From: DASUKL01 sp036278755
GTDB taxonomy: Bacteria > Chloroflexota > Limnocylindria > Limnocylindrales > CSP1-4
Direction of reading: 5' to 3'
DNA: 49,521 bases
NCBI GenBank assembly: GCA_036278755.1
Contig: DASUKL010000042.1
Coordinates: 1-49,521, forward strand
Shown: positions 1-8,639 of the stretch, in pieces
Numbering within the stretch: the stretch's first letter is position 1
Layout: each line of letters begins with the position of its first letter
Notes under the pieces: model-generated
The model's database searches: none
Seen by the model: the letters and a program-made list of their open reading frames with translations, nothing else
What the model was told of the DNA's origin: nothing
Made by a program: the position numbers and the translations under genes

Positions 1-140
1 GTCCGGCCCCACAGCCGCGTCCGGCGCTGCGGCGCTCGTCGGCACGACGTCGCTCGTCGGCACGACGACGCTCGCCCGGCCGAGCCCTGGCCAAACCCGT
101 CCCCCACGGCTCCTTTGTCCAGGCCGGACGGCCACGCGCT
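1..140. other. Non-coding left edge with short direct repeat
   Basis: No convincing gene is seen. A 17-bp sequence beginning CGCTCGTCGGCACGACG occurs at 33-49 and again at 51-67, a near-perfect tandem duplication with an 18-bp period. A lone TGGCCA lies at 88-93, 61 bp upstream of the first box of the adjacent dispersed element, so the element may begin here; similarity to the second copy is too weak in this part for me to include it. Confidence 0.45.
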
Positions 141-445
141 CCCAGTCGTGGCCAAACACGCGCGATACGGTGTCTTATCCGGGCCGCACCCCGGCTCGAA
201 GGCCAGAAGGCCCGAACCTTGGCCAAATACGCCGCCGGCGGAGGGTTATATCCGACCGGGTCCGGGTCGTCGCCTCCGGATCCTCCGGAGTGGTCCTGAT
301 CGTGGCCAGACGCACGCTGGGCGGACCATATGGCCACGCATCAGGCCTGATTCGGCCTTGGGGAGGGATCCAACGTGGCCAAGAGGTCGTGATCGTCGAC
401 GGGCCCGGGCATAAGAGTGCGGAATCGCCACTGTTTGGCCAGGGA
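141..445 (+). repeat. Dispersed TGGCCA-box element, copy 1
   Basis: This non-coding stretch is homologous, in opposite orientation, to about 31832-32140. Box starts are 149, 220, 303, 331, 376 and 436, all TGGCCA, giving intervals of 71, 83, 28, 45 and 60 bp. In copy 2 the intervals are 72, 83, 28, 45 and 60, with the fourth box degenerated to TGACCA. The best conserved block (371-440) differs from its partner at about 7 of 70 positions by hand alignment. A second conserved core is GAGGGTTATATCCGA at 241-255. Small ORFs cross it on both strands, but the differences between copies mostly change amino acids and the codons (CGA, TCA, ACA, CTT) are unlike the neighbouring genes, so I do not call a protein. 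No terminal inverted repeats or target duplications were recognised. It could be a structured RNA, a multi-site regulator-binding element or an old non-autonomous repeat. Confidence 0.8.
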
Positions 446-749
446 TGCGGGCCGACGGGGCCGGATCCGGGGCTGAAGGGTCCCTGGATCGGGGGCTGCG
501 GGGCCAAGGGCCAGGGAGGACGCGGGTCAGCGAGGCGGCGCCAGGGGCCAAAGGCCAAGGGCTGAGGGCGGACGCGGGCTCGCCATGAGCCGCGGGCCGA
601 GGTCGATGTCGCGATGACCGCCCGATCGAGATCGAGATCGACGCTGAGGTCAGGCCGAGGTCGCGGTGGAGGCCGAGGTCGCGGTGGAGGCCGAGGTCGC
701 GGTCGGAGTCGGGGTCAGGCCGAGGTCGCGAACGTGGCCGAAGTCGGCC
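446..749. other. Non-coding region with low-complexity repeats
   Basis: No gene is seen. The first part (446-560) is G-rich with several GGGCCA-like sequences that may be a decayed extension of the TGGCCA-box element. At 624-640 there is a short GATCGA repeat. At 652-730 a unit reading GCCGAGGTCGCGGTGGAG (18 bp) is repeated about three times with decay, ending about 20 bp from the stop codon of the minus-strand ATPase gene. It could slow or end transcription of that gene, but I see no classical stem followed by a T-run. Confidence 0.5.
652..730. repeat. 18-bp tandem repeat
   Basis: The unit GCCGAGGTCGCGGTGGAG appears twice perfectly between about 653 and 690, then as partial copies to 730. 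It is purine-rich on this strand, lies just past the 3' end of the HerA-like gene, and does not lie in a supported reading frame. Confidence 0.7.
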
Positions 750-2405
<1,656 letters not shown>

Positions 2406-2545
2406 CGGGATGGCCTCCATGTGCTGGGCGGCGTCTGCGGCGAACGTCGTGCCGCTCGATGACCGACCGCGGGTCGCGGGGCGGGGTGCTTCGGGTATCG
2501 TACCGTCAGGGACTGCCCCGCCCGACCCGGGCTGGGACGCAGGCT

Positions 2546-2959
2546 GGAGGACCGACGGTGAACATCGAGGAAGTCGAGGGCATCGGCCCTGCCTACGGCG
2601 ACAAGCTCCGGGCGGCCGGGGTGACGACGACGGAAGGCCTGCTGGAGGCGGGCGCGACCCCCAAGGGCCGCGAGGCGCTGGTCGAGAAGACCGGGCTCAG
2701 CCACAAGCTCATCCTCGAATGGGTGAACCACGTCGACCTCATGCGCCTCAAGGGCGTGGGCTCGGAGTACTCGGACCTGCTCGAGGCGGCCGGCGTCGAC
2801 TCGCCCCTGGAGCTCGGTCATCGCAACGCGGCCAACCTGGCCACGACGATCGCCGCGTACAACGAGGAGCACCAGATCGTCCGCCGCGTGCCCACCGAGC
2901 ACGAGATCGCCGGTTGGATAGAAGAGGCCAAGACGCTGCCTAAGGTCGTCGAGCATTGA
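2546..2959 (+). CDS. DUF4332-like helix-hairpin-helix protein
   Basis: The coding part starts at the GTG at 2558, seven bases after a GGAGG at 2546-2550, which is included here as the site that decides the start; a longer in-frame ATG at 2459 encodes an Arg/Gly-rich stretch with no homologous look. The 133-aa product begins VNIEEVEGIGPAYGDKL, a helix-hairpin-helix motif, and has a second one around VGSEYSDLLEAAGV. This pattern belongs to the DUF4332 group, which binds nucleic acid non-specifically or acts as an adaptor. A TATCGT hexamer at 2499-2504 could serve as its -10 element. It is divergent from the HerA-like ATPase gene and convergent with the PPK2 gene. Confidence 0.8.
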   Translation, partial: GGPTVNIEEVEGIGPAYGDKLRAAGVTTTEGLLEAGATPKGREALVEKTGLSHKLILEWVNHVDLMRLKGVGSEYSDLLEAAGVDSPLELGHRNAANLATTIAAYNEEHQIVRRVPTEHEIAGWIEEAKTLPKVVEH

Positions 2960-2975
2960 GCCTCGACCGAGCCTA

Positions 2976-3004
2976 GGGCCCGGGCCGGCCTGAGCTTCGG
3001 GCCC
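2976..3004. terminator. Inverted repeat between convergent genes
   Basis: GGGCCCG (2976-2982) and CGGGCCC (2998-3004) form a perfect 7-bp inverted repeat with a 15-nt loop, in the 93-bp gap between convergent stop codons. No T-run follows, so this is a candidate bidirectional hairpin only. Confidence 0.35.
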
Positions 3005-3052
3005 GCCTGGGCTTCGGCTTGGGGGCCGGCCCCTGGCGAGCGAGCCTGGCGG

Positions 3053-3955
3053 TCAGCTGATCTTCAGGCTATCGAGCCCCGGCTCACCCGCCGGCCAGCC
3101 CAGCTTCTGATCCTCGAGCAGGGCGGCGATGATCTCGCCCACCACGAGGTTGCGGAACCACTTGTGGTCAGCCGGCACGACGTACCAGGGTGCGTTGTCG
3201 GTGGAGCACTTCATCAGGGTGTCCCGGTAGGCCGCCGCGTAGTCGTCCCAGCGCGCGCGTTCGGCCAGGTCGCCCTTCTTGAACTTCCAGCGTTTCTCGG
3301 GTCGGGCCAGGCGGGCCTCCAGGCGCTCCCGCTGCTCCTCGCGCGAGATGTGGAGGAAGAACTTCGCGATCCGCGTGCCGCTGTCGGTCAAGAGGCGCTC
3401 GAAGGCCTCGATCTCCGCGTAGCGGCGCCGCCACACGGGTGCCGGCACCAGGCCGTGGACGCGTACCACGAGCACGTCCTCGTAGTGCGAACGGTTGAAG
3501 ATGCAGATCTCGCCGCGGGCCGGGACCACCCGGTGGACGCGCCATAGGTAGTCGTGGGCCAGCTCCTTGGCCGTGGGCACCTTGAAGCTGGCCACCCGGG
3601 TACCGGACGGGTTGAGACCCTGGAAGACGTGCTTGATCGTCCCGTCCTTGCCTGCCGTGTCCATGCCCTGGAGCACGATGAGGATGGCCGGCGCCTGACC
3701 GCTCTGGCCATTGGCCCACAGGCGCGTCTGCTGGTCGCGTAGCCGTTGCACGCTGTCCTTCAACAGGGGCTTGGCCTCGTGCTTGGTCAGCCCGAAGGTC
3801 TGGCCGGGATCCAGTGCCCCCAGGTCCACATCGTGGCCGGGTCGGACGCGGAACTCGTCCCTGAACCGGCGGCCCAGTCGCTCCTCGGGGCCCTCATGAC
3901 CCTTGCCGCCGTCGACCTCCGTGTGGTCCTGCGGGCCGTCGTGCTGCTTGCCCAT
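3053..3955 (-). CDS. PPK2-family polyphosphate:nucleotide phosphotransferase
   Basis: A 300-aa class-PPK2 polyphosphate kinase, transferring phosphate between polyphosphate and nucleotides in the cytoplasm. Walker A is GMDTAGKDG at residues 97-105. The downstream Walker B-type segment reads FNRSHYEDVLVVRVH, and the lid region contains RPEKRWKFKKGDL. Length matches the about 300-aa polyphosphate:nucleotide phosphotransferase group of PPK2 rather than two-domain enzymes. Whether it prefers AMP, ADP or GDP cannot be read from sequence here. The ATG at 3955 is chosen because the open frame upstream runs antisense through two other genes and because a TACACT hexamer sits 9 nt upstream, suggesting a leaderless mRNA. 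The first 30 residues are His/Gly/Glu-rich and poorly conserved. Confidence 0.93.
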   Translation of the reverse strand: MGKQHDGPQDHTEVDGGKGHEGPEERLGRRFRDEFRVRPGHDVDLGALDPGQTFGLTKHEAKPLLKDSVQRLRDQQTRLWANGQSGQAPAILIVLQGMDTAGKDGTIKHVFQGLNPSGTRVASFKVPTAKELAHDYLWRVHRVVPARGEICIFNRSHYEDVLVVRVHGLVPAPVWRRRYAEIEAFERLLTDSGTRIAKFFLHISREEQRERLEARLARPEKRWKFKKGDLAERARWDDYAAAYRDTLMKCSTDNAPWYVVPADHKWFRNLVVGEIIAALLEDQKLGWPAGEPGLDSLKIS

Positions 3956-3964
3956 CGTCGATCG

Positions 3965-3970
3965 AGTGTA
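3965..3970 (-). promoter_or_regulatory. Leaderless -10 element of the PPK2 gene
   Basis: TACACT on the minus strand, nine bases before the ATG at 3955. No separate Shine-Dalgarno is present. No clear -35 element was seen, as is common in such GC-rich promoters. Confidence 0.5.
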
Positions 3971-4108
3971 CCGGCCCCAGCACCGCTCGGGACCGGGCGG
4001 CGCGTTCACATCCCCCTTACATGGACCGCGATCGGCCCTCACATGACCGGCCCAGGGTAGGCGGGTCGGGTCGTCCGACGCAGCAGCATCCCGCACTGGA
4101 GGTCCATC

Positions 4109-4996
4109 GTGGACGACATCTCGAACCCCACCGACACCCAGCCCGCCCATCCTGGCTGGCACCGCCGGACCGCTGGTCTGGCCGGCGGACTCCTCATCGT
4201 GGCCGTGACCGCCGGAAGTGTCTTTGCCGCATCGCCGTCCCCGGCCGCATCGCCGGCGACCGCCTCGGCTCCGGCGACCGCCTCGGCTCCGGCGACCGCC
4301 TCCGCTCCGGCGGGGTCCGGGGCGCCAGACGCCGCTACCCGCCAGCGGACCGACGCCTGCGCCACCCAGCGAACGGCGGCCAAGGCCGATCCGAGCCTCG
4401 ACACCCTGCGGACCCTGGGCGACTGCATGGTCGACCACCGCCTCGCCACCCTCACCCGCCTCAGCAGCTCCATCGATAGCGCCGGCCACCTGACGGCCGA
4501 CCATCGCGCCGCGCTGGTCGCCATCGTCGACCGGACCCACGACGACCTCACCGCCACCCGCACCCGGATCGACGGCGAGACCACGGTCGGGGCCCTCGAA
4601 GATGACGTCAAGGCCGTCGTGCAGGACGAGCGGGTCTATCGCCTCGTCGCTCCTCAGGTCCGTCTCACCCGCGGCTCCGATGCGGGTATGGCCGCGGCGG
4701 CCAAGCTGGACGCCACGGCCAAGAAGCTCCAGGCGCGCATCGACTACCAGGAGGCCGCCGGCAAGGACGTGCAGGCCGCCCAGGCCGCGCTCGACGACAT
4801 GCGCCACCAACTGAGCTTGGCTACGGCCCAGGTCGGACCGCTGGCCGGTCACGTCCTGCCGCTGCTGCCGGCTGACTGGAACGACGGTATGGCACGCCCG
4901 ATCCTCGATGCCGCCCGGTCGTCGCTGAAGGCCGGCCGTGATGAGCTGCTGGCCGCTCGTCGCGACGCCCGGGCCTGCCGGACCGACCTGCGCTAG
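4109..4996 (+). CDS. Secreted helical protein with Ala/Pro/Ser linker
   Basis: Function not recognised. The GTG start at 4109 follows GGAGG (4098-4102) by six bases. The 295-aa product has a cytoplasmic N-tail, a hydrophobic signal segment (about residues 23-42) and a potential cleavage site near VFAASPS. Next comes an ATASAP repeat encoded by three 18-bp DNA units (4257-4311), then about 225 residues of Ala/Asp/Arg-rich, probably alpha-helical sequence. Three cysteines (two near the start of the helical domain, one near the end) could form disulfides. It is likely an exported or membrane-anchored structural protein. It lies between the PPK2 gene (divergent) and the DUF309 gene (downstream, its own promoter), with no operon partner. 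Confidence 0.7.
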   Translation: MDDISNPTDTQPAHPGWHRRTAGLAGGLLIVAVTAGSVFAASPSPAASPATASAPATASAPATASAPAGSGAPDAATRQRTDACATQRTAAKADPSLDTLRTLGDCMVDHRLATLTRLSSSIDSAGHLTADHRAALVAIVDRTHDDLTATRTRIDGETTVGALEDDVKAVVQDERVYRLVAPQVRLTRGSDAGMAAAAKLDATAKKLQARIDYQEAAGKDVQAAQAALDDMRHQLSLATAQVGPLAGHVLPLLPADWNDGMARPILDAARSSLKAGRDELLAARRDARACRTDLR

Positions 4997-5014
4997 GACG
5001 GCCCATGCGGCGCG

Positions 5015-5020
5015 TATGCT
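5015..5020 (+). promoter_or_regulatory. Leaderless -10 element of the DUF309 gene
   Basis: TATGCT six bases before the GTG start at 5027. The ATG inside the hexamer could be misread as a start, but is out of frame with the DUF309 coding sequence. Confidence 0.55.
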
Positions 5021-5026
5021 GGCCGC

Positions 5027-5461
5027 GTGGAGACCGTCGAGCAGCCTGGCGGGAGGCGCAAGGCCTATCGGCCCCTGGCCCCCGAACGCCGTCAGGCAGC
5101 AGCCGAGACGGCCCTCGCGGCCTATCGGCGCGGCGACTGGTTCCTGGCCCACGAGCTGCTCGAACCGGCCTGGATGGGGACGGCCGATCTGGCCGAGCGC
5201 GAGCTCTATCAGGGCCTCATCAAGCTCGCCGCCGCGCACGTCCACCAGGTCCGCGGCAACCCTAACGGCGTGCTGAAGAACCTCCTGGGCGCGGACGAGC
5301 ACCTGGCCCGAGCGGACCCCACCGGCCGCTCGACCTGCACGATGCTCGACCTCGACCTACCAGCCCTGCGGCTGGCTGTGGCGAACCAGGTGGCGGACCT
5401 GAAGGCCGGTCGCGCGCTCGAGACGCTAGCCCCCATCGATCTGCCCCGACCGCCTGCCTGA
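5027..5461 (+). CDS. DUF309 domain protein
   Basis: A 144-aa protein of the DUF309 family, whose biochemical function is unknown. The family hallmarks are all visible: RGDWFLAHELLEPAWMG (about residues 37-53), then ERELYQGLIKLAAAHVH, then a GNPNGVLKNLLGA segment. In family structures these form an all-helical bundle with a His/Glu-lined pocket. The GTG start sits six bases after a TATGCT promoter hexamer. The stop lies 15 bp from the stop of the convergent flavoprotein gene. Confidence 0.88.
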   Translation: METVEQPGGRRKAYRPLAPERRQAAAETALAAYRRGDWFLAHELLEPAWMGTADLAERELYQGLIKLAAAHVHQVRGNPNGVLKNLLGADEHLARADPTGRSTCTMLDLDLPALRLAVANQVADLKAGRALETLAPIDLPRPPA

Positions 5462-5476
5462 CCGCCGGCGGATGGT

Positions 5477-6850
5477 TCAGCCGAGCTCCTGCGAGGCTCG
5501 GATGAAGGCCGTGCCGAGGACCCGCGCCGTGGTCGGGAAGGCGTGGATCGTGTCGGCCAGGAGGTCGATCGAAAGCTCGGCTTTGATGGCCAGCACGGCC
5601 TCGTGGATGGCCTCGCTGCTGCCGACGGGCCCACAGATCGCCGCCCCCACCAGCGTCCGCGCGGCCCGGTCGACGACGATCGTGACGTGGCCGAACTCGG
5701 TCTCGCTGACGTAGCCCTTGGCACTCTGCGGCACCGACTCCACGAACTCCACAGCGTCGATCCCGTCCGCTCGGGCCTGCTCCACGGTGCGGCCCACGAA
5801 GGCCGCCTCGGGATCCGTGTAGGTGCAGCGCGGGATGGCCCGGTAGTCCGGCTTCACCGGCTCGCCGAGGGCCATCCGCACGGCCATCTCCCCCTGGTAG
5901 TGTGAGACGTGGGTATGCAGCTCCGGGCCGGCCGGATCGCCGATCAGCCAGACGTGGTCGCGCAGGCGTAGCCGCCCGTCCGGCCGCAGCTCCTGCCGCT
6001 CGATGCCGACCGTATCGAGGCCGAGGTCGTCCAACGGGAAGCTGCGTCCGATGGCCAGGAGGATCCGCTGGCCCTCGATCTGGGTGCCGTCGTCGAGATC
6101 GATGGCGTGGCGCCCGCCGGTGCCGGCCCCTGCCCGGGCCCGCACGGCGCGGATGCCGGTCCGCACGACGACGCCGTCGCGCTCGAGCCCGGACCGCACC
6201 GCCTCGGCATTGCGTGGGTGATCGCGGGCCAGCAGGCGCTCGTTGTGCTCGACGATGGTGACGGGCACGCCGTAGCGCGCGAAGACCTGGGCCATCTCCA
6301 CCCCGGTGGGGCCGCCGCCCAGGACGATCAGGCTGGCGGGCAGCTCGCGCGTGCTCGTGGCCTCACGGTTCGTCCATGGATGGCAGCCCTCCAGACCGTC
6401 GATCGGCGGGGTCTTGCTCGTCGAGCCTACGGCCAGCATGATGTCGCCGCCTGACAGCTCGCGTGTCACGCGGTTCGCCTGGGCGACCAGGACGCGGCCC
6501 GGGCCGTCGAGCCGGGCCGTGCCTCGGATGACGGTCCCGCCCGCTTCCTCGAGGGCATGGACGTGGCCGCCATCGTCGGGATAGTCGGTGCCTTCGCGCA
6601 CGATCATGTAGTCGCGCCGGGCGGAGGCTCGGGCCCAGGGGTAGGCGTCCCCGGCTGCCCCCGCCCCGGAGGCGTGGGCCGCGGCCGCATGGAGCAGCGT
6701 CTTCGAGGGCATGCAGGCCCAGAAGGGACAGCTGCCCCCAGCCAGGTCGCGCTCCACGACGGCCACCGAACGCCCTCGGGCGAGGGCCGACTGGGCCGCC
6801 GCTTCCCCGGCCGCGCCGGCTCCGATGACGATGAAGTCGTAGGTGTCCAT
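5477..6850 (-). CDS. NAD(P)/FAD disulfide-type oxidoreductase
   Basis: A 457-aa flavoprotein of the pyridine nucleotide-disulfide oxidoreductase class (mercuric reductase/dihydrolipoamide dehydrogenase fold). It has an FAD dinucleotide motif GAGAAG near residues 10-15, a redox pair Cys41/Cys46 in GGSCPFWACMPSK, a second nucleotide-binding motif LGGGPTGVEMA and a C-terminal dimerisation domain. The C-terminal interface motif, usually HAHPTLSE, reads HAFPTTAR: the first His is kept (about residue 436) but the second His and the Glu are lost. It is therefore probably not a lipoamide dehydrogenase; the true substrate is unknown. The ATG at 6850 has GGAGG four bases upstream. The ECF41 sigma factor gene lies immediately upstream on the same strand (42 bp), an arrangement in which the sigma factor may control this oxidoreductase. 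Confidence 0.9.
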   Translation of the reverse strand: MDTYDFIVIGAGAAGEAAAQSALARGRSVAVVERDLAGGSCPFWACMPSKTLLHAAAAHASGAGAAGDAYPWARASARRDYMIVREGTDYPDDGGHVHALEEAGGTVIRGTARLDGPGRVLVAQANRVTRELSGGDIMLAVGSTSKTPPIDGLEGCHPWTNREATSTRELPASLIVLGGGPTGVEMAQVFARYGVPVTIVEHNERLLARDHPRNAEAVRSGLERDGVVVRTGIRAVRARAGAGTGGRHAIDLDDGTQIEGQRILLAIGRSFPLDDLGLDTVGIERQELRPDGRLRLRDHVWLIGDPAGPELHTHVSHYQGEMAVRMALGEPVKPDYRAIPRCTYTDPEAAFVGRTVEQARADGIDAVEFVESVPQSAKGYVSETEFGHVTIVVDRAARTLVGAAICGPVGSSEAIHEAVLAIKAELSIDLLADTIHAFPTTARVLGTAFIRASQELG

Positions 6851-6892
6851 GGAGCCTCCGGTTTGCTGCGGTGAGGCCCCAAGTGTGCCTGC

Positions 6893-7810
6893 TCAGGACG
6901 CGATCGTGACGCCGCTCAGCTTGGCCGGGTCGCCGATGATGTCGACCTCGGTGATACGCCCATGCGCGATGCGGAAGGCGACCACACCGAGGACCGTGCC
7001 GGGCCACCCGACCACGAAGCCAGGGCGGCCATTGACCAAGGCCGGCCGACAGGCGGGGGCGAACGACGGCGATCGAGCCAGCAGGGTGCGGGCCACGGCC
7101 TCGGCGCCCCTGAGGGGCGGTCGGGCGAGGGGGCCCCGGCCGCCGCCATCGGTGCGCAGGACGACATCCGGATCGAGCAGCGCCAGGAGGGTCGTGAACT
7201 CGCCCTCGCGGGCCGCGGCCAGGAAGGCGTCCGCGAGCCGCCGCTCGACGGCTCGGTCGGCGCCGGGCTCCGGACGCGCGGCCCGCACCCGACGCCGGGC
7301 GCGGCTGGCCAGCTGCCTCGCCGCGGCGGGCGAACGAGCGACGATGGGCGCGATCTGGCCGAAGGGCACCCCGAAGACATCATGCAGGACGAAGGCCAGA
7401 CGTTCGGGAGGCGTCAGCTGCTCGAGGACGACCAGGAGGGCCAGGCCCACCTCATCGGCCCGGACCGAGGCATCCTCGGGCGAGTCCTCCCCGGCCACCA
7501 CCGGTTCGGGCAGCCACGAACCGGCGTAGCGCGCTTGCCGTACCCGGCGGGCGCGCAGCATGTCGAGACAGATGCGGCCCACGACCGTGGTCAGCCACGG
7601 TCGCAGCTCCTCCGCTGACGGCAGGGGACCGTGGCGGTCGAGGCGCAGCCACGACTCTTGGACGGCATCTTCGGCCTCGGCCAGGGAGCCCAGCATGCGG
7701 TAGGCCACCGAGCGCAGATAGGGCCGCTGCAGTTCGAAGGCCGCGGCGAGGGCCTGTCGGGAGGCCGGTGCGACCGGAGTCGCGGCCGGCCGGATCATCA
7801 TGTCGTCCAT
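6893..7810 (-). CDS. ECF41-type RNA polymerase sigma factor
   Basis: A sigma-70 family factor with region 2 (FELQRPYLRSVAYRMLGS...EDAVQESWLRL) and region 4 (LTPPERLAFVLHDVFGVPF...RRRVRAA), plus a C-terminal SnoaL-like extension of about 110 residues. The linker signature WLPEPV and the DGGGR motif in the extension are those of the ECF41 group. In that group the extension regulates the sigma factor in place of an anti-sigma factor, and target genes usually lie next door and encode oxidoreductases or decarboxylases. Here the neighbours are the FAD oxidoreductase (downstream) and a divergent deazaflavin nitroreductase. The ATG at 7810 is taken as start; a TTG at 7822 and an ATG at 7801 are alternatives and none has a strong ribosome site. 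Confidence 0.9.
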   Translation of the reverse strand: MDDMMIRPAATPVAPASRQALAAAFELQRPYLRSVAYRMLGSLAEAEDAVQESWLRLDRHGPLPSAEELRPWLTTVVGRICLDMLRARRVRQARYAGSWLPEPVVAGEDSPEDASVRADEVGLALLVVLEQLTPPERLAFVLHDVFGVPFGQIAPIVARSPAAARQLASRARRRVRAARPEPGADRAVERRLADAFLAAAREGEFTTLLALLDPDVVLRTDGGGRGPLARPPLRGAEAVARTLLARSPSFAPACRPALVNGRPGFVVGWPGTVLGVVAFRIAHGRITEVDIIGDPAKLSGVTIAS

Positions 7811-7943
7811 CTTGACCCACAACGGACCGCAGCGGCATGGTGTGACAGCCGGCGGTCACGTTCGCGGCTGGCCGCACGTTCCATGGATGCGTTCGAGCCC
7901 TCGATCGCAGCCATCCGGCGCTCGACGCCGGAGGAGGACGAAC

Positions 7944-8522
7944 ATGACGATCAGCCAGCCTGATCCGAGCCTCCAGCCCGAGCCGACCAGCCAGCCTGAT
8001 GCGAGCCTCCAGCCCGAGCCGACCAGCCAGCCTGATCCGAGCGTCCAGCCCGAGCCGGCCGGCCGGTCCCGACCGCCAGCGCGAGCGCCGCGCATCGTGC
8101 CGCTCATGGGCCCCCTGGTGCAGCGCCTGATCGGGACGGGCCTGCCCCTCGGCCCCAACGTCCTGCTCACCGTGCGGGGCCGCTCGACGGGGCTGGAGCG
8201 CACCGTTCCCCTGGCCCTGCTCGAGAGCGGCGAGCGATGGTTCGTGAGCTCGCCCTATGGCGAGGTCGATTGGGTGCGCAACCTACGCGCCGCGGGCCGG
8301 GCCGTGGTGACCCGGCACCGCCGCCGGACCGAGGTCGAGGCCGTGGAGCTGACTCCCGAGGCCGGCGGGGCCGTCCTCCACGCAGCCACCGCGCCGTACC
8401 GGCGCTCGGCTCTGGGGAGGCGCCTGATCCGCCTCTTCTACGGCCTGTCGCCCGAGGCCGATCTGGAGGCCTACGTGGCCCAGGCCCGGAGGCATCCGAT
8501 CTTTGAATTGCGCGTGCACTGA
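7944..8522 (+). CDS. Deazaflavin-dependent nitroreductase family protein
   Basis: A 192-aa protein of the F420-dependent nitroreductase (DUF385/Ddn-like) family. The fold signature is visible as LLTVRGRSTGLERTVPLALLE, then WFVSSPYGEVDWVRNLRAAG, then a C-terminal PIFEL. These small split-barrel proteins bind deazaflavin F420 and reduce quinones or nitro compounds at the membrane; the substrate here is unknown. The ATG at 7944 follows GGAGGAGG by about five bases. The first 40 residues are an unusual Gln/Pro/Asp/Ser repeat (12-residue unit SQPDPSLQPEPT, 2.8 copies) encoded by a 36-bp DNA repeat. It is divergent from the ECF41 sigma gene and may be its target. Confidence 0.88.
   Translation: MTISQPDPSLQPEPTSQPDASLQPEPTSQPDPSVQPEPAGRSRPPARAPRIVPLMGPLVQRLIGTGLPLGPNVLLTVRGRSTGLERTVPLALLESGERWFVSSPYGEVDWVRNLRAAGRAVVTRHRRRTEVEAVELTPEAGGAVLHAATAPYRRSALGRRLIRLFYGLSPEADLEAYVAQARRHPIFELRVH
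7953..8055 (+). repeat. 36-bp coding tandem repeat
   Basis: A 36-bp unit beginning CAGCCTGATCCGAGCCTCCA is repeated about 2.8 times with one or two changes per copy. It keeps the reading frame and encodes the disordered N-terminus of the deazaflavin nitroreductase. The copy number may vary between strains. Confidence 0.85.
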
Positions 8523-8639
8523 ACCCTGCGGTCCTCGCCCGGAACCCTGTAGATTCGTCCTCCCTCAGGCCACCGGATGATGGTCGGGCCGGGAGGCGCC
8601 GGGCGAGGCGCGGCGCCATGAGAGCGAAGGAGGCAGGCC

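Noticed and set aside
175..558. Open frames (127 and 101 aa, minus strand) through the TGGCCA-box element, one of which has a similar counterpart in copy 2.
   Set aside because: Differences between the copies in the shared frame are mostly non-synonymous, the codon use (CGA, TCA, ACA, CTT) is unlike the local genes, and there is no ribosome site. The similarity is explained by the nucleotide repeat.
3053..5302. A 749-aa minus-strand frame joining PPK2 to a long N-terminal extension.
   Set aside because: The extension is antisense to the secreted helical protein and DUF309 genes and is low complexity; the PPK2 domain starts naturally at 3955 with its own promoter.
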